DNA of 45,310 nucleotides, from NCBI RefSeq assembly GCF_000466165.1, contig NZ_KE951414.1:1-45310 (forward strand), given 5' to 3'. The notes beneath the pieces were generated by a model. That model was not told the DNA's origin. It saw nothing but the letters and a program-made list of their open reading frames with translations, and searched no databases. Of the stretch, positions 34,935 to 43,341 are shown one piece after another. The position numbers and the translations under genes were made by a program. Origin of the DNA: Actinobaculum sp. oral taxon 183 str. F0552. GTDB taxonomy: Bacteria; Actinomycetota; Actinomycetes; Actinomycetales; Actinomycetaceae. Positions within the stretch are counted from its first letter, which is position 1, and each line of letters opens with the position of its first letter.

Positions 34935-35906
34935 TCAGCTGACGGCCGCCACCGCCTTCCGCGCGTTCCAGGGCATGACGGACAGGAGGAAGCCGATTCC
35001 CAGGATCGCCACCTTCCACCACAGTCCGTTGGACTCCAGAACCTCATTGGCCTGCGAGTGTTCGCCCGCGCGGGCATTCAGGGCGGCCGCCGCCGCGGGG
35101 ATGACGAGGGCCAGCCCCGCCACCAGCGTGAGCGCTCCGAATGCCCCGACCCCCACCAGGACGCCCGTGGAACGGTGCTCGCGGTAGTGGCGCAGGAGCG
35201 GGATGGAGGCGATGCCCCCGAAGAGGAATCCTCCCAGCCCGAAGAGGAGGATCCACAGCAGGTTGAGGGCGGGGGCGACGACGGTCAAGTGGAGGAGCAG
35301 CGGCAGGCACACGATCATGCCGCCGACCACGACGCCCGCCAGGAGCCACTGCCTGGAGTCGGCGACGTAGGCGGTAACGGCTCCCGTTCCGGGGCCGAGC
35401 CGCGGGATCCCCTCGACCTTCTGCTGGAAGAACTCGTAGGGCATCGTCCCCAGCTCCACGTATCCGATGCCGGCCCGCTGGGCGAATTCCTTCGCCTTCT
35501 CGCTGTCGTAGAGAGGGGAGTCCCCATAGGATGCCGAGGCGCTTCCAAGCCAGGCGACGGGGTTCTCGTCGTCCCCCAGCAGGAGCCAGCCCGTCTTCTG
35601 GACTGTGCGGTTGGACACCCGCGCCCCCCGGCCCGGCACGCGGATGACGACCGTATAGCGCGCCAGGGCGGCGACCCGCGACGTGGAGCGCTGCCGCATC
35701 CCCCGGGTCATCTTCCACGCCGAACCGGTCGTGGCCGGCGTGACGGAGAAGGCGGATGTGTGAGGCTGGCCTTCATGCGGCGGCTGGCCGGCGGCCAGCG
35801 GGAAGACCGTCGGATTCTTCTTGTGATGCACGACGATGGTCTGGCCCTCGAGCGTCAGTTTCGACGCTCCGCTCAGGTCGCGAGGCTCAAGCTGTATCTC
35901 TTCCAT
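34935..35906 (-). CDS. Four-TM membrane protein of unknown function
   Basis: 323 aa from the ATG at 35906, leftward. The ribosome site is weak and an upstream ATG (35958) is possible. The N-terminal 190 residues are soluble, with a core that reads RYTVVIRVPGRG, TGWLLLGDDENPVAWLGSAS and FAQRAGIGYVELGTMPYEFF. Four helices follow: QWLLAGVVVGGMIVCLPLLL, LLWILLFGLGGFLFGGIASI, GVLVGVGAFGALTLVAGLAL and WWKVAILGIGFLLSVMPW. The soluble part probably lies in the cytoplasm before the membrane domain. I do not recognise the family. It is divergent from the following endonuclease-like gene. Confidence 0.65.
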   Translation of the reverse strand: MEEIQLEPRDLSGASKLTLEGQTIVVHHKKNPTVFPLAAGQPPHEGQPHTSAFSVTPATTGSAWKMTRGMRQRSTSRVAALARYTVVIRVPGRGARVSNRTVQKTGWLLLGDDENPVAWLGSASASYGDSPLYDSEKAKEFAQRAGIGYVELGTMPYEFFQQKVEGIPRLGPGTGAVTAYVADSRQWLLAGVVVGGMIVCLPLLLHLTVVAPALNLLWILLFGLGGFLFGGIASIPLLRHYREHRSTGVLVGVGAFGALTLVAGLALVIPAAAAALNARAGEHSQANEVLESNGLWWKVAILGIGFLLSVMPWNARKAVAAVS

Positions 35907-36188
35907 GGGCGGTGATTCAGTCCTTTCGACCCTTTCGACGCCGGAGTGCCCGACCATGTTAAGCCCCGAGAACGCTTTCGGCGAAGGTGACCGATCCCCG
36001 ACCCCGCGCCGTTCCCCGCCGCAAGGCCCTCCTTCGCCCTCCTTCCGCGCGGCCCGCCCGCCATGCCGCAGCAGCCGAGGCGGCCGGTCCCGCCGCGCCG
36101 GATGGGAGATGCGCCGCAAGACGTCGCGTCGTCCGGGAGACGCGCAGGTTTCGACGCTATGCTCGCCGTTGACTCGAGAGGAACACGC

Positions 36189-37259
36189 ATGAGAATCAGC
36201 CCGATGAAGCTGACGTGGGCGATCCTGGCGTCCGTCGCGGCGACGGCGGCTGCGGCGACCGTCCGGCCGGACGTCCTTCCGGGAGGCCTCCGCCGACTCG
36301 CGCTCACCGCTCCCTACGCGGAGCTCGTGGCGCTGCGCGGATGGGAGGCGATGCTGCTCGGGGCGGCCGCGCTGTTCTTCCTGATCATCGGGATCGTGCG
36401 CCGCGTCCTTCTGCAGCGCGGGCGGATCGCCTTCGCGCTCGCGGCCGTCCTGGCCGTGTGCTCCGCCCTCCACGCCGGGATCCTGATCACGAGGGGCTTC
36501 ACCAACCACGGGGCCCTCCCTCCCGACAGGGGAGTGACCGCCCGGACGAAGGGCGACGGATCGGTGACCGTCATGCAGTACAACACCGAAGGCGGACGGG
36601 TCCCCGTCAAGGCCCTCGCCGACCTCGTCGAGAGGAACGGCGTGGACGTCGTCACCCTCGTGGAGACGTCCACGGGGAGCAGCAGGAAGCTCGCCGCCGA
36701 ACTCGAGAGCAGAGGTCTGGCGTTCGCCCGATTCGACAACGGGCACTCCAGGTACGCGGCCGATTGGGGGTCGACCGTCGTCCTCGTGTCCAAGGGCCTG
36801 GGCGAGTACGCCGAGCGGACGCTCCCCCGGGCGATCGCCGACGCCGACCTCCCCGCCGTCGCGGTCGGCCCAGTGAGCGGGAAGGGCCCCTCGATCGTCG
36901 CGGTCCACACCGTCGCCCCGACGGGAGCCTCGTTGGACGGGCGGCGCATGAGCGAATGGAAGGGGCACATCGCGGCGGCCTACGGGGTGTGCAGGCAACT
37001 GCCCGGAGCCATCCTGGCGGGGGACTTCAACTCCACCGCCGACCACGAACTCGTCCTCGGCGGCACCGCGTGCCGGGACGCGGCCGCCGAAGCGGGGAGC
37101 GGAGCGGTGGGGACGTGGCCGAGCAACGTCAGCCCCCTGCTGGGCGCGCCCATCGACCGGATCATGAGCCCGGCGGGGTACAGGGGGGACCGGGCCGCGA
37201 TAGTCGACGCCGGAGGCTCCGACCACCGCGGGCTCATCGTCCGACTCCACAAGAGGTAG
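36189..37259 (+). CDS. Membrane-anchored endonuclease/exonuclease/phosphatase-family protein
   Basis: 356 aa from the ATG at 36189 (GAGAGGA upstream). Three N-terminal hydrophobic segments (LTWAILASVAATAAAA, LLGAAALFFLIIGIV, IAFALAAVLAVCSALHAG) precede an EEP fold. Catalytic motifs are MQYNTEGG (Asn), DVVTLVET (metal-binding Glu), VHTVAP, ILAGDFNST (Asp and Asn), IDRIM and SDHRGL (Asp-His pair). The family includes DNases, sphingomyelinases and inositol phosphatases. The TM topology puts the catalytic domain outside the cell, as in the actinobacterial YafD-like group. Substrate not predictable from sequence. Confidence 0.85.
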   Translation: MRISPMKLTWAILASVAATAAAATVRPDVLPGGLRRLALTAPYAELVALRGWEAMLLGAAALFFLIIGIVRRVLLQRGRIAFALAAVLAVCSALHAGILITRGFTNHGALPPDRGVTARTKGDGSVTVMQYNTEGGRVPVKALADLVERNGVDVVTLVETSTGSSRKLAAELESRGLAFARFDNGHSRYAADWGSTVVLVSKGLGEYAERTLPRAIADADLPAVAVGPVSGKGPSIVAVHTVAPTGASLDGRRMSEWKGHIAAAYGVCRQLPGAILAGDFNSTADHELVLGGTACRDAAAEAGSGAVGTWPSNVSPLLGAPIDRIMSPAGYRGDRAAIVDAGGSDHRGLIVRLHKR

Positions 37260-37288
37260 CCGGCCACAGCGGCCTTCGGGGGTGGCGG

Positions 37289-37376
37289 CGGTTCGCCCGC
37301 GCGGGCGGAGGCGCCGGAAAGACGAAGAGAAAACAGCCATGATCGAGGTCGGTTCGCCTGTGCGGGCGGAGGCGCC
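37289..37376. repeat. Duplicated palindromic hairpin between convergent genes
   Basis: A 27-base unit at 37289-37315 recurs at 37350-37376 with two C-to-T differences, 61 bases apart. Copy 1 contains the perfect palindrome CGCCCGCGCGGGCG. It lies between the ends of two convergent genes and probably serves as a bidirectional terminator that has been duplicated. Confidence 0.6.
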
Positions 37377-37416
37377 CGGCCGGGGACCTTGTAGCGGGCG
37401 TCGACCCCGCGCCGGG

Positions 37417-38001
37417 TCAGGAGACGAGCGAGGCGAGCGCGGTCAGGGCGGCGCGCCAGAAGGCCTTCGTCTCCTCCAGGTCGTCGGCGCGCAGCAGCCC
37501 CGAGTGCACGACTTCCACGCGCGTGCGCGGCGTGCCGTCGGCCGCGTCCGGCAGGGCGCGCAGCGAGACCGCCACCCGCGAGCCGTCGGCGGCCTCCAGG
37601 CGCAGCGACGTGCCCGGCGTGTGGCTGCGGACCTCGAACTCGCAATCCAGCCAGTCGCGGCGCTCGTCATCGTCGTCGATCCACGGCCAGACGTCCTGTG
37701 GACGGCATCGGACCGTCTTCGTGACGGACGCTCGGTGCGCGCCGTCCCGGCCCCGCCCGCCGTCGCGCAGTCCGCGGGCGCGCTCGTAGTCGATCGCGAG
37801 CGCCTGCGCCCACCAGGCGTCCACCTCGCGTTTGGCGCCCAGCCAGCGCGCGATCCTCTTACGGTCCCATTCCTGGGCGCCGACTTCGTCGAGCTCCCGG
37901 TACCAGTGCCTGCGCGAGCGCCCCGTGGCGTTTTCGAGGCGTTCGTCGCTGATCATCGGGTGCGAGACGGAGACGGCGGGGGTGTGTGCCGAACCGCTCA
38001 T
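37417..38001 (-). CDS. DUF4287/SRPBCC-domain protein
   Basis: 194 aa, leftward, from the ATG at 38001 with AGGAGGA upstream. Residues about 15-80 match the DUF4287 pattern (MISDERLENATGRSRRHWYRELDEVGAQEWDRKRIARWL and WWAQALAIDYERARG). The C-terminal half is an SRPBCC/AHSA1-like lipid-cavity fold: VTKTVRCRPQDVWPWIDD, SLRLEAADGSRVAVSLRAL, RTRVEVVHSGLL, FWRAALTAL. Two-domain proteins of this kind are common and uncharacterised in actinobacteria. The divergent small gene at 38129 shares the intergenic region. Confidence 0.82.
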   Translation of the reverse strand: MSGSAHTPAVSVSHPMISDERLENATGRSRRHWYRELDEVGAQEWDRKRIARWLGAKREVDAWWAQALAIDYERARGLRDGGRGRDGAHRASVTKTVRCRPQDVWPWIDDDDERRDWLDCEFEVRSHTPGTSLRLEAADGSRVAVSLRALPDAADGTPRTRVEVVHSGLLRADDLEETKAFWRAALTALASLVS

Positions 38002-38128
38002 GATTCCTCCTGAAGCCAGTGTATGGGTAAGATGTGGTGGGTGCCACCTGCTGACGGCGCGGTGGCCGTGTCGGCGAGACAAGCGCACGCGGGGCAGTCG
38101 TGTGCAGGCGAAGAGCAAGGAGTGATTC

Positions 38129-38392
38129 ATGGGTGTCAAGTCCCTCGCGGTGGGGTTCGCGGCCGGATACGTTCTCGGGGCGAAGGCGGGCCGCAAGCGG
38201 TACGACCAGATCGTCAAGGTCAGCTCGAAAGTGTGGAATTCGAAGCCCGTTCAGGCGGGTGTCGACAAGGCGCAGGACGCCGCCGGGCAGGCGTTCGGGG
38301 CCGCGAAGTCGAAGGTGGCCGACGCCGTGCCGTTCGGCCGTGGCAAGGCGGCCGAGGAGGACGAGACGATCGTCGCCGAGGCCGTCGAATAG
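38129..38392 (+). CDS. Small YtxH-like membrane-associated protein
   Basis: 87 aa, GAGTGA upstream of the ATG. The start VKSLAVGFAAGYVLGAKAGRKRYDQI is the conserved actinobacterial pattern of a glycine-zipper-like hydrophobic segment and a basic helix. The rest is an amphipathic Ala/Lys helix and an acidic tail (EEDETIVAEAVE). It resembles YtxH/stress-associated small proteins. Function unknown. Confidence 0.75.
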   Translation: MGVKSLAVGFAAGYVLGAKAGRKRYDQIVKVSSKVWNSKPVQAGVDKAQDAAGQAFGAAKSKVADAVPFGRGKAAEEDETIVAEAVE

Positions 38393-38562
38393 CCCGGCCG
38401 TCGAATAGCCGGCGGGCTCTCCCGGGCTTGCCCGCGGCCGGGCCCGCGTCGCAAGCCGGCCTCGGCGTGGTTTTCCCAGAGACCTCCCGCGCCCCTGTCG
38501 AAGAAGCGGGCCGTCCTCCCGGCGGATGAGGCCTCCTCCGAGGAGTCCGTGCCCGCAGGCTC

Positions 38563-38568
38563 TACACT
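38563..38568 (+). promoter_or_regulatory. -10 hexamer of a probable leaderless transcript (TRIC-family gene)
   Basis: TACACT, then six bases, then the GTG at 38575. No Shine-Dalgarno sequence lies in the six-base gap. Confidence 0.5.
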
Positions 38569-38574
38569 TTCAGG

Positions 38575-39366
38575 GTGGATCTCTCCGAGGTATTCCAGTG
38601 GGTCTTCCTGAGCGTCGACGTGGGCGGAGTCGTCGTTGCGGGCGTTCTGGGCGGGATGGTCGCCCGTGAGCGTCGCTTCGACCTCGTCGGGTTTGTGGCC
38701 TTGGCGTTGATGGCTGCCCTCGGCGGGGGCATGCTCCGCGACGTCCTCCTGCAGAGCGGTCCGCCCGTCGCGCTGACGAACCCCTATTATCTGGGCGGCG
38801 CGGTCCTGGGGGCCGTCGTCGCCTTCCTCCTGCCGCTGCGCGGAAAGTGGTGGCACCGGTTCTTCATTCTGGCCGATGCGTTCGTCCTGGGCGCCTGGTC
38901 GGCCACCGGAACCATCAAGACCGTCGAGCTCGGCTTCGGGATCGGGCCTGCCATGCTCCTGGGCGTCATCACCGGGGTGGGCGGGGGCATGATCCGCGAC
39001 ATCGCCGTCGGCCGGACCCCGGCGATCTTCGGAGGCAACACCCTCTACGCCACGGGCGCCCTCGCGGCGACGATCCCGGCCATGGCCCTGTGGCATGCGG
39101 GGCATCCCAGCCTCGCACTCATCGCCGCCACGCTCGTGGGAGGGATCGTGTGCACCGCCGCTCGCTGGTACAAGTGGCGCTTGCCCCTGAACGACGACTA
39201 CTCGCTGGGGCGAACCTACCGGCAAGTGCGCGCCTCCTTCGAGGAATACACAAGGATGCGCGAAGCGGGCCTGCTGCGGAGACGTCGCACGGAGGCGGTC
39301 GAGATCCGGGCTCGGCACAGCAGGCGCCGGCGCGGACGCGGGCTTGGGCGCGGACGCAGCCGATGA
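38575..39366 (+). CDS. Trimeric intracellular cation channel family protein (YicG-like)
   Basis: 263 aa from a GTG. Seven predicted helices with a twofold internal repeat. Both copies of the glycine-rich family motif are present: ALGGGMLRDVLL in the first half and GVGGGMIRDIAVG in the second. Members form trimeric potassium/monovalent cation channels. The last 45 residues are very basic (RRRRTEAVEIRARHSRRRRGRG) and extend beyond the usual family end, so they may bind nucleic acid or lipid head groups. It converges on the ADP-ribosylglycohydrolase gene. Confidence 0.9.
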   Translation: MDLSEVFQWVFLSVDVGGVVVAGVLGGMVARERRFDLVGFVALALMAALGGGMLRDVLLQSGPPVALTNPYYLGGAVLGAVVAFLLPLRGKWWHRFFILADAFVLGAWSATGTIKTVELGFGIGPAMLLGVITGVGGGMIRDIAVGRTPAIFGGNTLYATGALAATIPAMALWHAGHPSLALIAATLVGGIVCTAARWYKWRLPLNDDYSLGRTYRQVRASFEEYTRMREAGLLRRRRTEAVEIRARHSRRRRGRGLGRGRSR

Positions 39367-39372
39367 CGGCGC

Positions 39373-39410
39373 CGCCCGGCCGGGTCGGTCCCGCCCGGCC
39401 GGGTCGGTCC
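39373..39410. repeat. Two exact 19-base tandem repeats containing a palindrome
   Basis: CGCCCGGCCGGGTCGGTCC occurs twice back to back (39373-39391, 39392-39410), with a partial third copy after. Each copy holds the palindrome CCCGGCCGGG. It lies between convergent gene ends and probably helps terminate both transcripts. Confidence 0.6.
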
Positions 39411-39473
39411 CGCCCGCCGGGACGGGAGCCGCCCGGGAGGCGCCGCTCCGGGAAGGTCCGTGGCGGGAAGCCT

Positions 39474-40481
39474 CTAGCCGTGTGCGGACGCCTTGACGAC
39501 GACGGCCTGGGCGAGGTCCGCCAGCTGCCCGCCCGTCATGCCGGGCCAGCCGTGGACCGCCCGCCTCCACTCGGCGGGGATCGCCTTCTCGCCGTGGGCC
39601 GCTCCGAGCAGGCCGCCGGCGATGGCGGCGACGGTGTCCGTGTCGCCTCCCAGAGACACGGCGTTGACCAGGCCCGTGCGCACCGCCCGCTCGCCCGCGA
39701 GGTCGCGGACCGAGAACACGGCGTGCCAGGCGCATTGGAGGGCGACGACGGTGAAGCCGTTCTGGTGGGCCGAGAAGGCGCCCGCCTCGGCGTCGTCGAC
39801 GGCTTTCGCCCAGTAGTCGCGGGCCTGCGCGTCCAGCAGGTCGAGCCCCGCCCGCACGTCGGCCCGCCCGGTTGTCAGGGCGTGGCGGATCGCCTCCGTC
39901 CACAGGATGCAGGACTGGTCGACCAGAGGGTCGTAGTGCGTGAGGCGGGCCATGGCCTTGGCTGCCTTGGCCGTGCGCATCCGCGAACCGGGGAACGCCA
40001 GCCCGACCGGCGTGGTCCGCATGAGCGCGCCGTTTCCCGCGGCTCTGTCGGTCCGGGCCGAGAATTCGTCGGCCGCCTCGTGCAGGCGGTCCGAGACGTC
40101 GCCGCGGCCGGCTTCCGCGGCGTGGGCGAGCACCGCCCGCGTCTGCGTTCCCACGTCCGACGCGCCGCCTGCCAGCCAGTCGAGGAAGCGCTCGCCGACT
40201 AGGTCGAGGGCGGGCTCGCTGGTCAGCGATACGCCTTTGGCCGCCACTTTGGCGATGCATATCGCCATTTGGGTGTCGTCGGACCATTCGCCGGGTTCGT
40301 AGGGGCCGAGTCCGCCGCCGATCATCTCCGGCGAGTCCGTGGGCGCGGCGAATTCGTAGGGAACCCCGAGGACGTCTCCGCAGGCCGAGGCGAGCATGGC
40401 GCCCCGTGCTCGGGAGACGATTTCGGGAGTCGCTTCGAAGCGGGAGTCATCCGCTAGTCGGGCAAGGTCTTCGGGTTTCAT
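39474..40481 (-). CDS. ADP-ribosylglycohydrolase family protein
   Basis: 335 aa, leftward, from the ATG at 40481 (GAGGAG upstream). The DraG/ARH fold uses two magnesium ions; ligands are visible in the motifs ACGDVLGVPYEF, EWSDDTQMAI and SLGGDTDTVAAIAGGLLGA, and GNGALMRTTPVGL forms the substrate loop. It hydrolyses ADP-ribose from modified proteins, nucleic acids or small molecules. No ADP-ribosyltransferase is adjacent, so the target is unknown. The frame stays open far upstream, but sequence before the chosen start lacks family similarity. Confidence 0.9.
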   Translation of the reverse strand: MKPEDLARLADDSRFEATPEIVSRARGAMLASACGDVLGVPYEFAAPTDSPEMIGGGLGPYEPGEWSDDTQMAICIAKVAAKGVSLTSEPALDLVGERFLDWLAGGASDVGTQTRAVLAHAAEAGRGDVSDRLHEAADEFSARTDRAAGNGALMRTTPVGLAFPGSRMRTAKAAKAMARLTHYDPLVDQSCILWTEAIRHALTTGRADVRAGLDLLDAQARDYWAKAVDDAEAGAFSAHQNGFTVVALQCAWHAVFSVRDLAGERAVRTGLVNAVSLGGDTDTVAAIAGGLLGAAHGEKAIPAEWRRAVHGWPGMTGGQLADLAQAVVVKASAHG

Positions 40482-40979
40482 CGCTCCTCGCTTTCTGGTG
40501 TGGCTTTCCGCTGACCCGGCCGGGGCGCGGGGACGCCGCGTGGCCGTGGCCCCGGTTCCGCTCGGCGCTTCGAACCCGCCGGATGCGTGAGCCCGTGGAG
40601 CATCGCCCAGCCCCGTTGCATGGTCGTGGTCGCCCCTCCATTGTACGTGCGCCCCTTGGCCGGAGGCACCCCGATCGGTTAACTGAGCGCACCCCGATCG
40701 ACCGGCTCGCCCCGGCGGAAGCGGCCGAGGATCGCCCGGGAGGGTGGCCCCACCGGACGGTTGGAGGACTCCGGACTGTCCGGGAGGACTTCCCTGGTCG
40801 AGGCCCGCGACGGATGGCCCGGCGGCCGATCGGCTCGCGTGCGGGCTCCCCGAGGTTTCGCATGCGCGGTTCCGCTCCCATTTCCGGCAGCGTCGTTGTT
40901 CCGGTGGCGTTCGCGCTCGCCGCCGGGGGCCTGCTGCGCCCCGCGGTTCTGCGCGCCGTCCGGGGCCGGCGCGGATACG
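40482..40979. other. Intergenic region with a 12-base direct repeat
   Basis: About 500 bases between divergent genes without a supported gene; the frame of glycerate kinase is open upstream but non-conserved. GCACCCCGATCG occurs at 40666-40677 and 40689-40700, starts 23 bases apart, possibly a pair of regulator sites. Confidence 0.4.
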
Positions 40980-42131
40980 ATGGCGGACGTGAAGATCGTC
41001 TGCGCCCCCGACAGCTTCAAGGAGTCGATGAGCGCCGCCCAAGCGGCCCGCGCCCTCGCGCGGGGAATCCGGCGAGTCCTCCCCGACGCCGAATGCCCCG
41101 AAATCCCCATGGCCGACGGCGGCGAGGGCTTCGCCGAATCCCTGGCCGACGCGCTCGGCCTGGCCCCGGTCGAGGTCCCGGTGCTCGACGCCTACGGCGG
41201 CCGGGCGACGGCGCGCTTCGCCATGGCCGGCGGCACGGCGGTCATGGAGTGCGCCCAGGCGGTCGGATTGGGGATGATCCCGCCGGAGCGCCGCCGCATC
41301 CGCGAGGCGACGAGCTTCGGCGTCGGGCAGATGATCCTCGCGGCCTTGGACGGCGGGGCGCGCGACCTCCTCGTCGGCGTGGGCGGCAGCGCCACGAACG
41401 ACGGCGGCGCCGGGATGCTCCGCGCACTCGGGGCGCGCCTCCTGGACGCCGACGGGCGCGAACTCGACGGGAGCCCCTCCTCGCTCGCCCGCCTGGCGGC
41501 GGTGGACACCGCCGCCTTGGACCCGCGGCTGAACGGCGTCGCAGTCAGGGTCGCGTGCGACGTCGACAACCCGCTCCTGGGCGCCCGCGGCGCCTCGGCC
41601 GTCTACGGGCCGCAGAAGGGGGCCACTCCCGAGGACATCGGATTCCTCGACGCGGCGCTGGCCCGCCTGGCCGCCGTGTGCGGGCACGACGCCGGGCTCG
41701 CCCTGGCCGCGGGCGCGGGCGCGGGAGGCGGCCTCGGCTACGCGTTCTGCGCCTTCCTCGGCGGGGAGTTGCGATCCGGCGCGGACCTCGTCGCCGAGGC
41801 GGTGGGGCTCGCGGACGCTGTGAGGGACGCCGACTTCGTGTTCACGGGCGAGGGCGCGGTGGACCGCCAGACCCTCATGGGCAAGGCCCTCTCGGGCGTG
41901 GCCCGCGCGGCCCGCTCCGCCGGGGTGCCGATCGTGGCCTTCGCCGGCAGGCTCGGCGAAGGGGCCGAGGCGCTCTACGACCACGGCTTCGCCGGGCTCG
42001 TGCCGATCGTCGCCGGGGTGACGACCCTGGAGGAGGCCCTGGCCTCGGGCCCGACCGCCCTCGCCGACGCCTGCGAGCGGGCGACGAGGCTGCTGGTGGC
42101 GGGCCGCGCCCGCCGCGGGGAGAGACGTTGA
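40980..42131 (+). CDS. Glycerate kinase
   Basis: 383 aa from the ATG at 40980. Glycerate kinase of the GlxK/GarK family phosphorylates D-glycerate to 2- or 3-phosphoglycerate. The N-terminal signature KIVCAPDSFKESMSAAQAARAL and PMADGGEGF, the central GVGGSATNDGG and the late FTGEGAVDRQTLMGKAL are all present. The start has no clear ribosome site, and the frame is open for another 220 bases, but these lack family sequence. It links glyoxylate or sugar-acid breakdown to glycolysis. It is monocistronic here. Confidence 0.93.
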   Translation: MADVKIVCAPDSFKESMSAAQAARALARGIRRVLPDAECPEIPMADGGEGFAESLADALGLAPVEVPVLDAYGGRATARFAMAGGTAVMECAQAVGLGMIPPERRRIREATSFGVGQMILAALDGGARDLLVGVGGSATNDGGAGMLRALGARLLDADGRELDGSPSSLARLAAVDTAALDPRLNGVAVRVACDVDNPLLGARGASAVYGPQKGATPEDIGFLDAALARLAAVCGHDAGLALAAGAGAGGGLGYAFCAFLGGELRSGADLVAEAVGLADAVRDADFVFTGEGAVDRQTLMGKALSGVARAARSAGVPIVAFAGRLGEGAEALYDHGFAGLVPIVAGVTTLEEALASGPTALADACERATRLLVAGRARRGERR

Positions 42132-42331
42132 GAAGCCGCGCGCCGGGAGATGCTCGCCGTCCCGAAGGGTGAGCCTGCCGGCCCGCGGGCCCCGCTGCCG
42201 TCTAGGCTGGCTCTGGTGAGGGTCAGTGCGGCTGGACGCGGACTGTTCGAGTTCGAGCGCCTATGGAAGCGCTCGGACGGCGAATGCCGCGCTGCCGGCC
42301 TGACGGAATCGAAGGAAACCCGGAGGCGACC

Positions 42332-43038
42332 GTGGCGTACTCGCGACGCGATTACGGACTGTGGCTGGGAGCCTCGACCGCGGACATGCTCGCACGATCG
42401 TGCCAGGAGGTGGCGCTCCCGTTCGTCGTCTTCTCCCTGACGGCTTCCACGGCCAGCACCGGCGTCGTCCAGACGGCTGGGATGATCGCGTTCCTGCGCT
42501 TCGCGCTCTTCGGAGGGGTTCTCGTCGACAGGGTCGACCGACGCCGGCCATGATCGCCAGGGGCTCTCCGGCGCCGTCCTGTGGGGCCTCTTCGGGCTGC
42601 TGCTGGCCGTCGTGCTGCTCGCGGGCTCGGCGTTGTCGAAGCGGTACGCGCCCAAGGTGGGTTCCGGCACGCTGCTCGTCTCCGCGATGTCCGTCATGGC
42701 GGGGCTGGCCTCGGCGACCGTCTTCTCGCACACTTACGCGGCCCTGTTCGTCTGGTTGTCCGCATGCGGATCGCCGTGCCGCTGGTCGGAACCGTGGCGC
42801 AGGGATACATCTACTCGGTCACTCCGTCGAACCTCCAGGGGAGGGTCGCCTCCCTCATGAGCGTTCTGGAGACGGGGCTCTCGGCGCTCGTCCCCCTGAC
42901 CGTGGGGCCCTCGTCCAGGCGGGCCAGGTCGGGCCGTCCTACGGGCTGGGCCTGGCGGCCACCCTCGCGGCGCTGGCCGCGGTGAGCGTCGGCGGCCTGC
43001 GCAGCCTCGGAACGCCGTCGACGTGGAACCGCGACTGA
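42332..43038 (+). pseudogene. Broken MFS transporter gene
   Basis: Pieces of a major facilitator protein follow each other in three different frames. From a GTG at 42332 (GGAG upstream) the first piece gives DYGLWLGASTADMLARSCQ and two helices, ending at a TGA (42551-42553) after LVDRVDRRRP. The next frame gives GAVLWGLFGLLLAVVLLAG to VFSHTYAALFVWLSA; the third gives RIAVPLVGTVAQGYIYSVTP and LQGRVASLMSVLETGLSALVPL; the last gives YGLGLAATLAALAAVSVGGL. About 235 codons remain of an expected 400, so central helices have been deleted as well. Closest in style to EntS-like multidrug/siderophore exporters. Confidence 0.8.
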
Positions 43039-43083
43039 GCGCAGCCCCGGCCCAGTTGCCGGGCCGGGGATCGCCCCGAAGCG

Positions 43084-43123
43084 TTGACACCGCGAGGCCG
43101 CCACCCTACCCTTTCTGGGTAGG
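43084..43123 (+). promoter_or_regulatory. Promoter with overlapping palindrome before the peptide ABC operon
   Basis: TTGACA (43084-43089) is a perfect -35. After 17 bases, TACCCT (43107-43112) fits the TAnnnT -10. The -10 overlaps a perfect inverted repeat CCTACCC-TTTCT-GGGTAGG (43105-43123), so a repressor bound there would block initiation. The leader to the first gene is about 220 nt. Confidence 0.55.
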
Positions 43124-43341
43124 AACGGCTAACCTGACTGAGCGATCCGTTTCCCGCGGACCGTCACGCGGCCAATGCTTCTGCTTCATCGACGAGGTCG
43201 GGGCACGCGCACGTGAACGCAGTTCAGTGCGCTCGGCACGCCGAGCGGACTGACCTCGGCGCGCGGGTGCGGCCGGTCCGGACCGGCCGCACGGCACGCA
43301 CCGCGGGCCGGCGGCACATCTGCGATGGAAAGGGACATATC

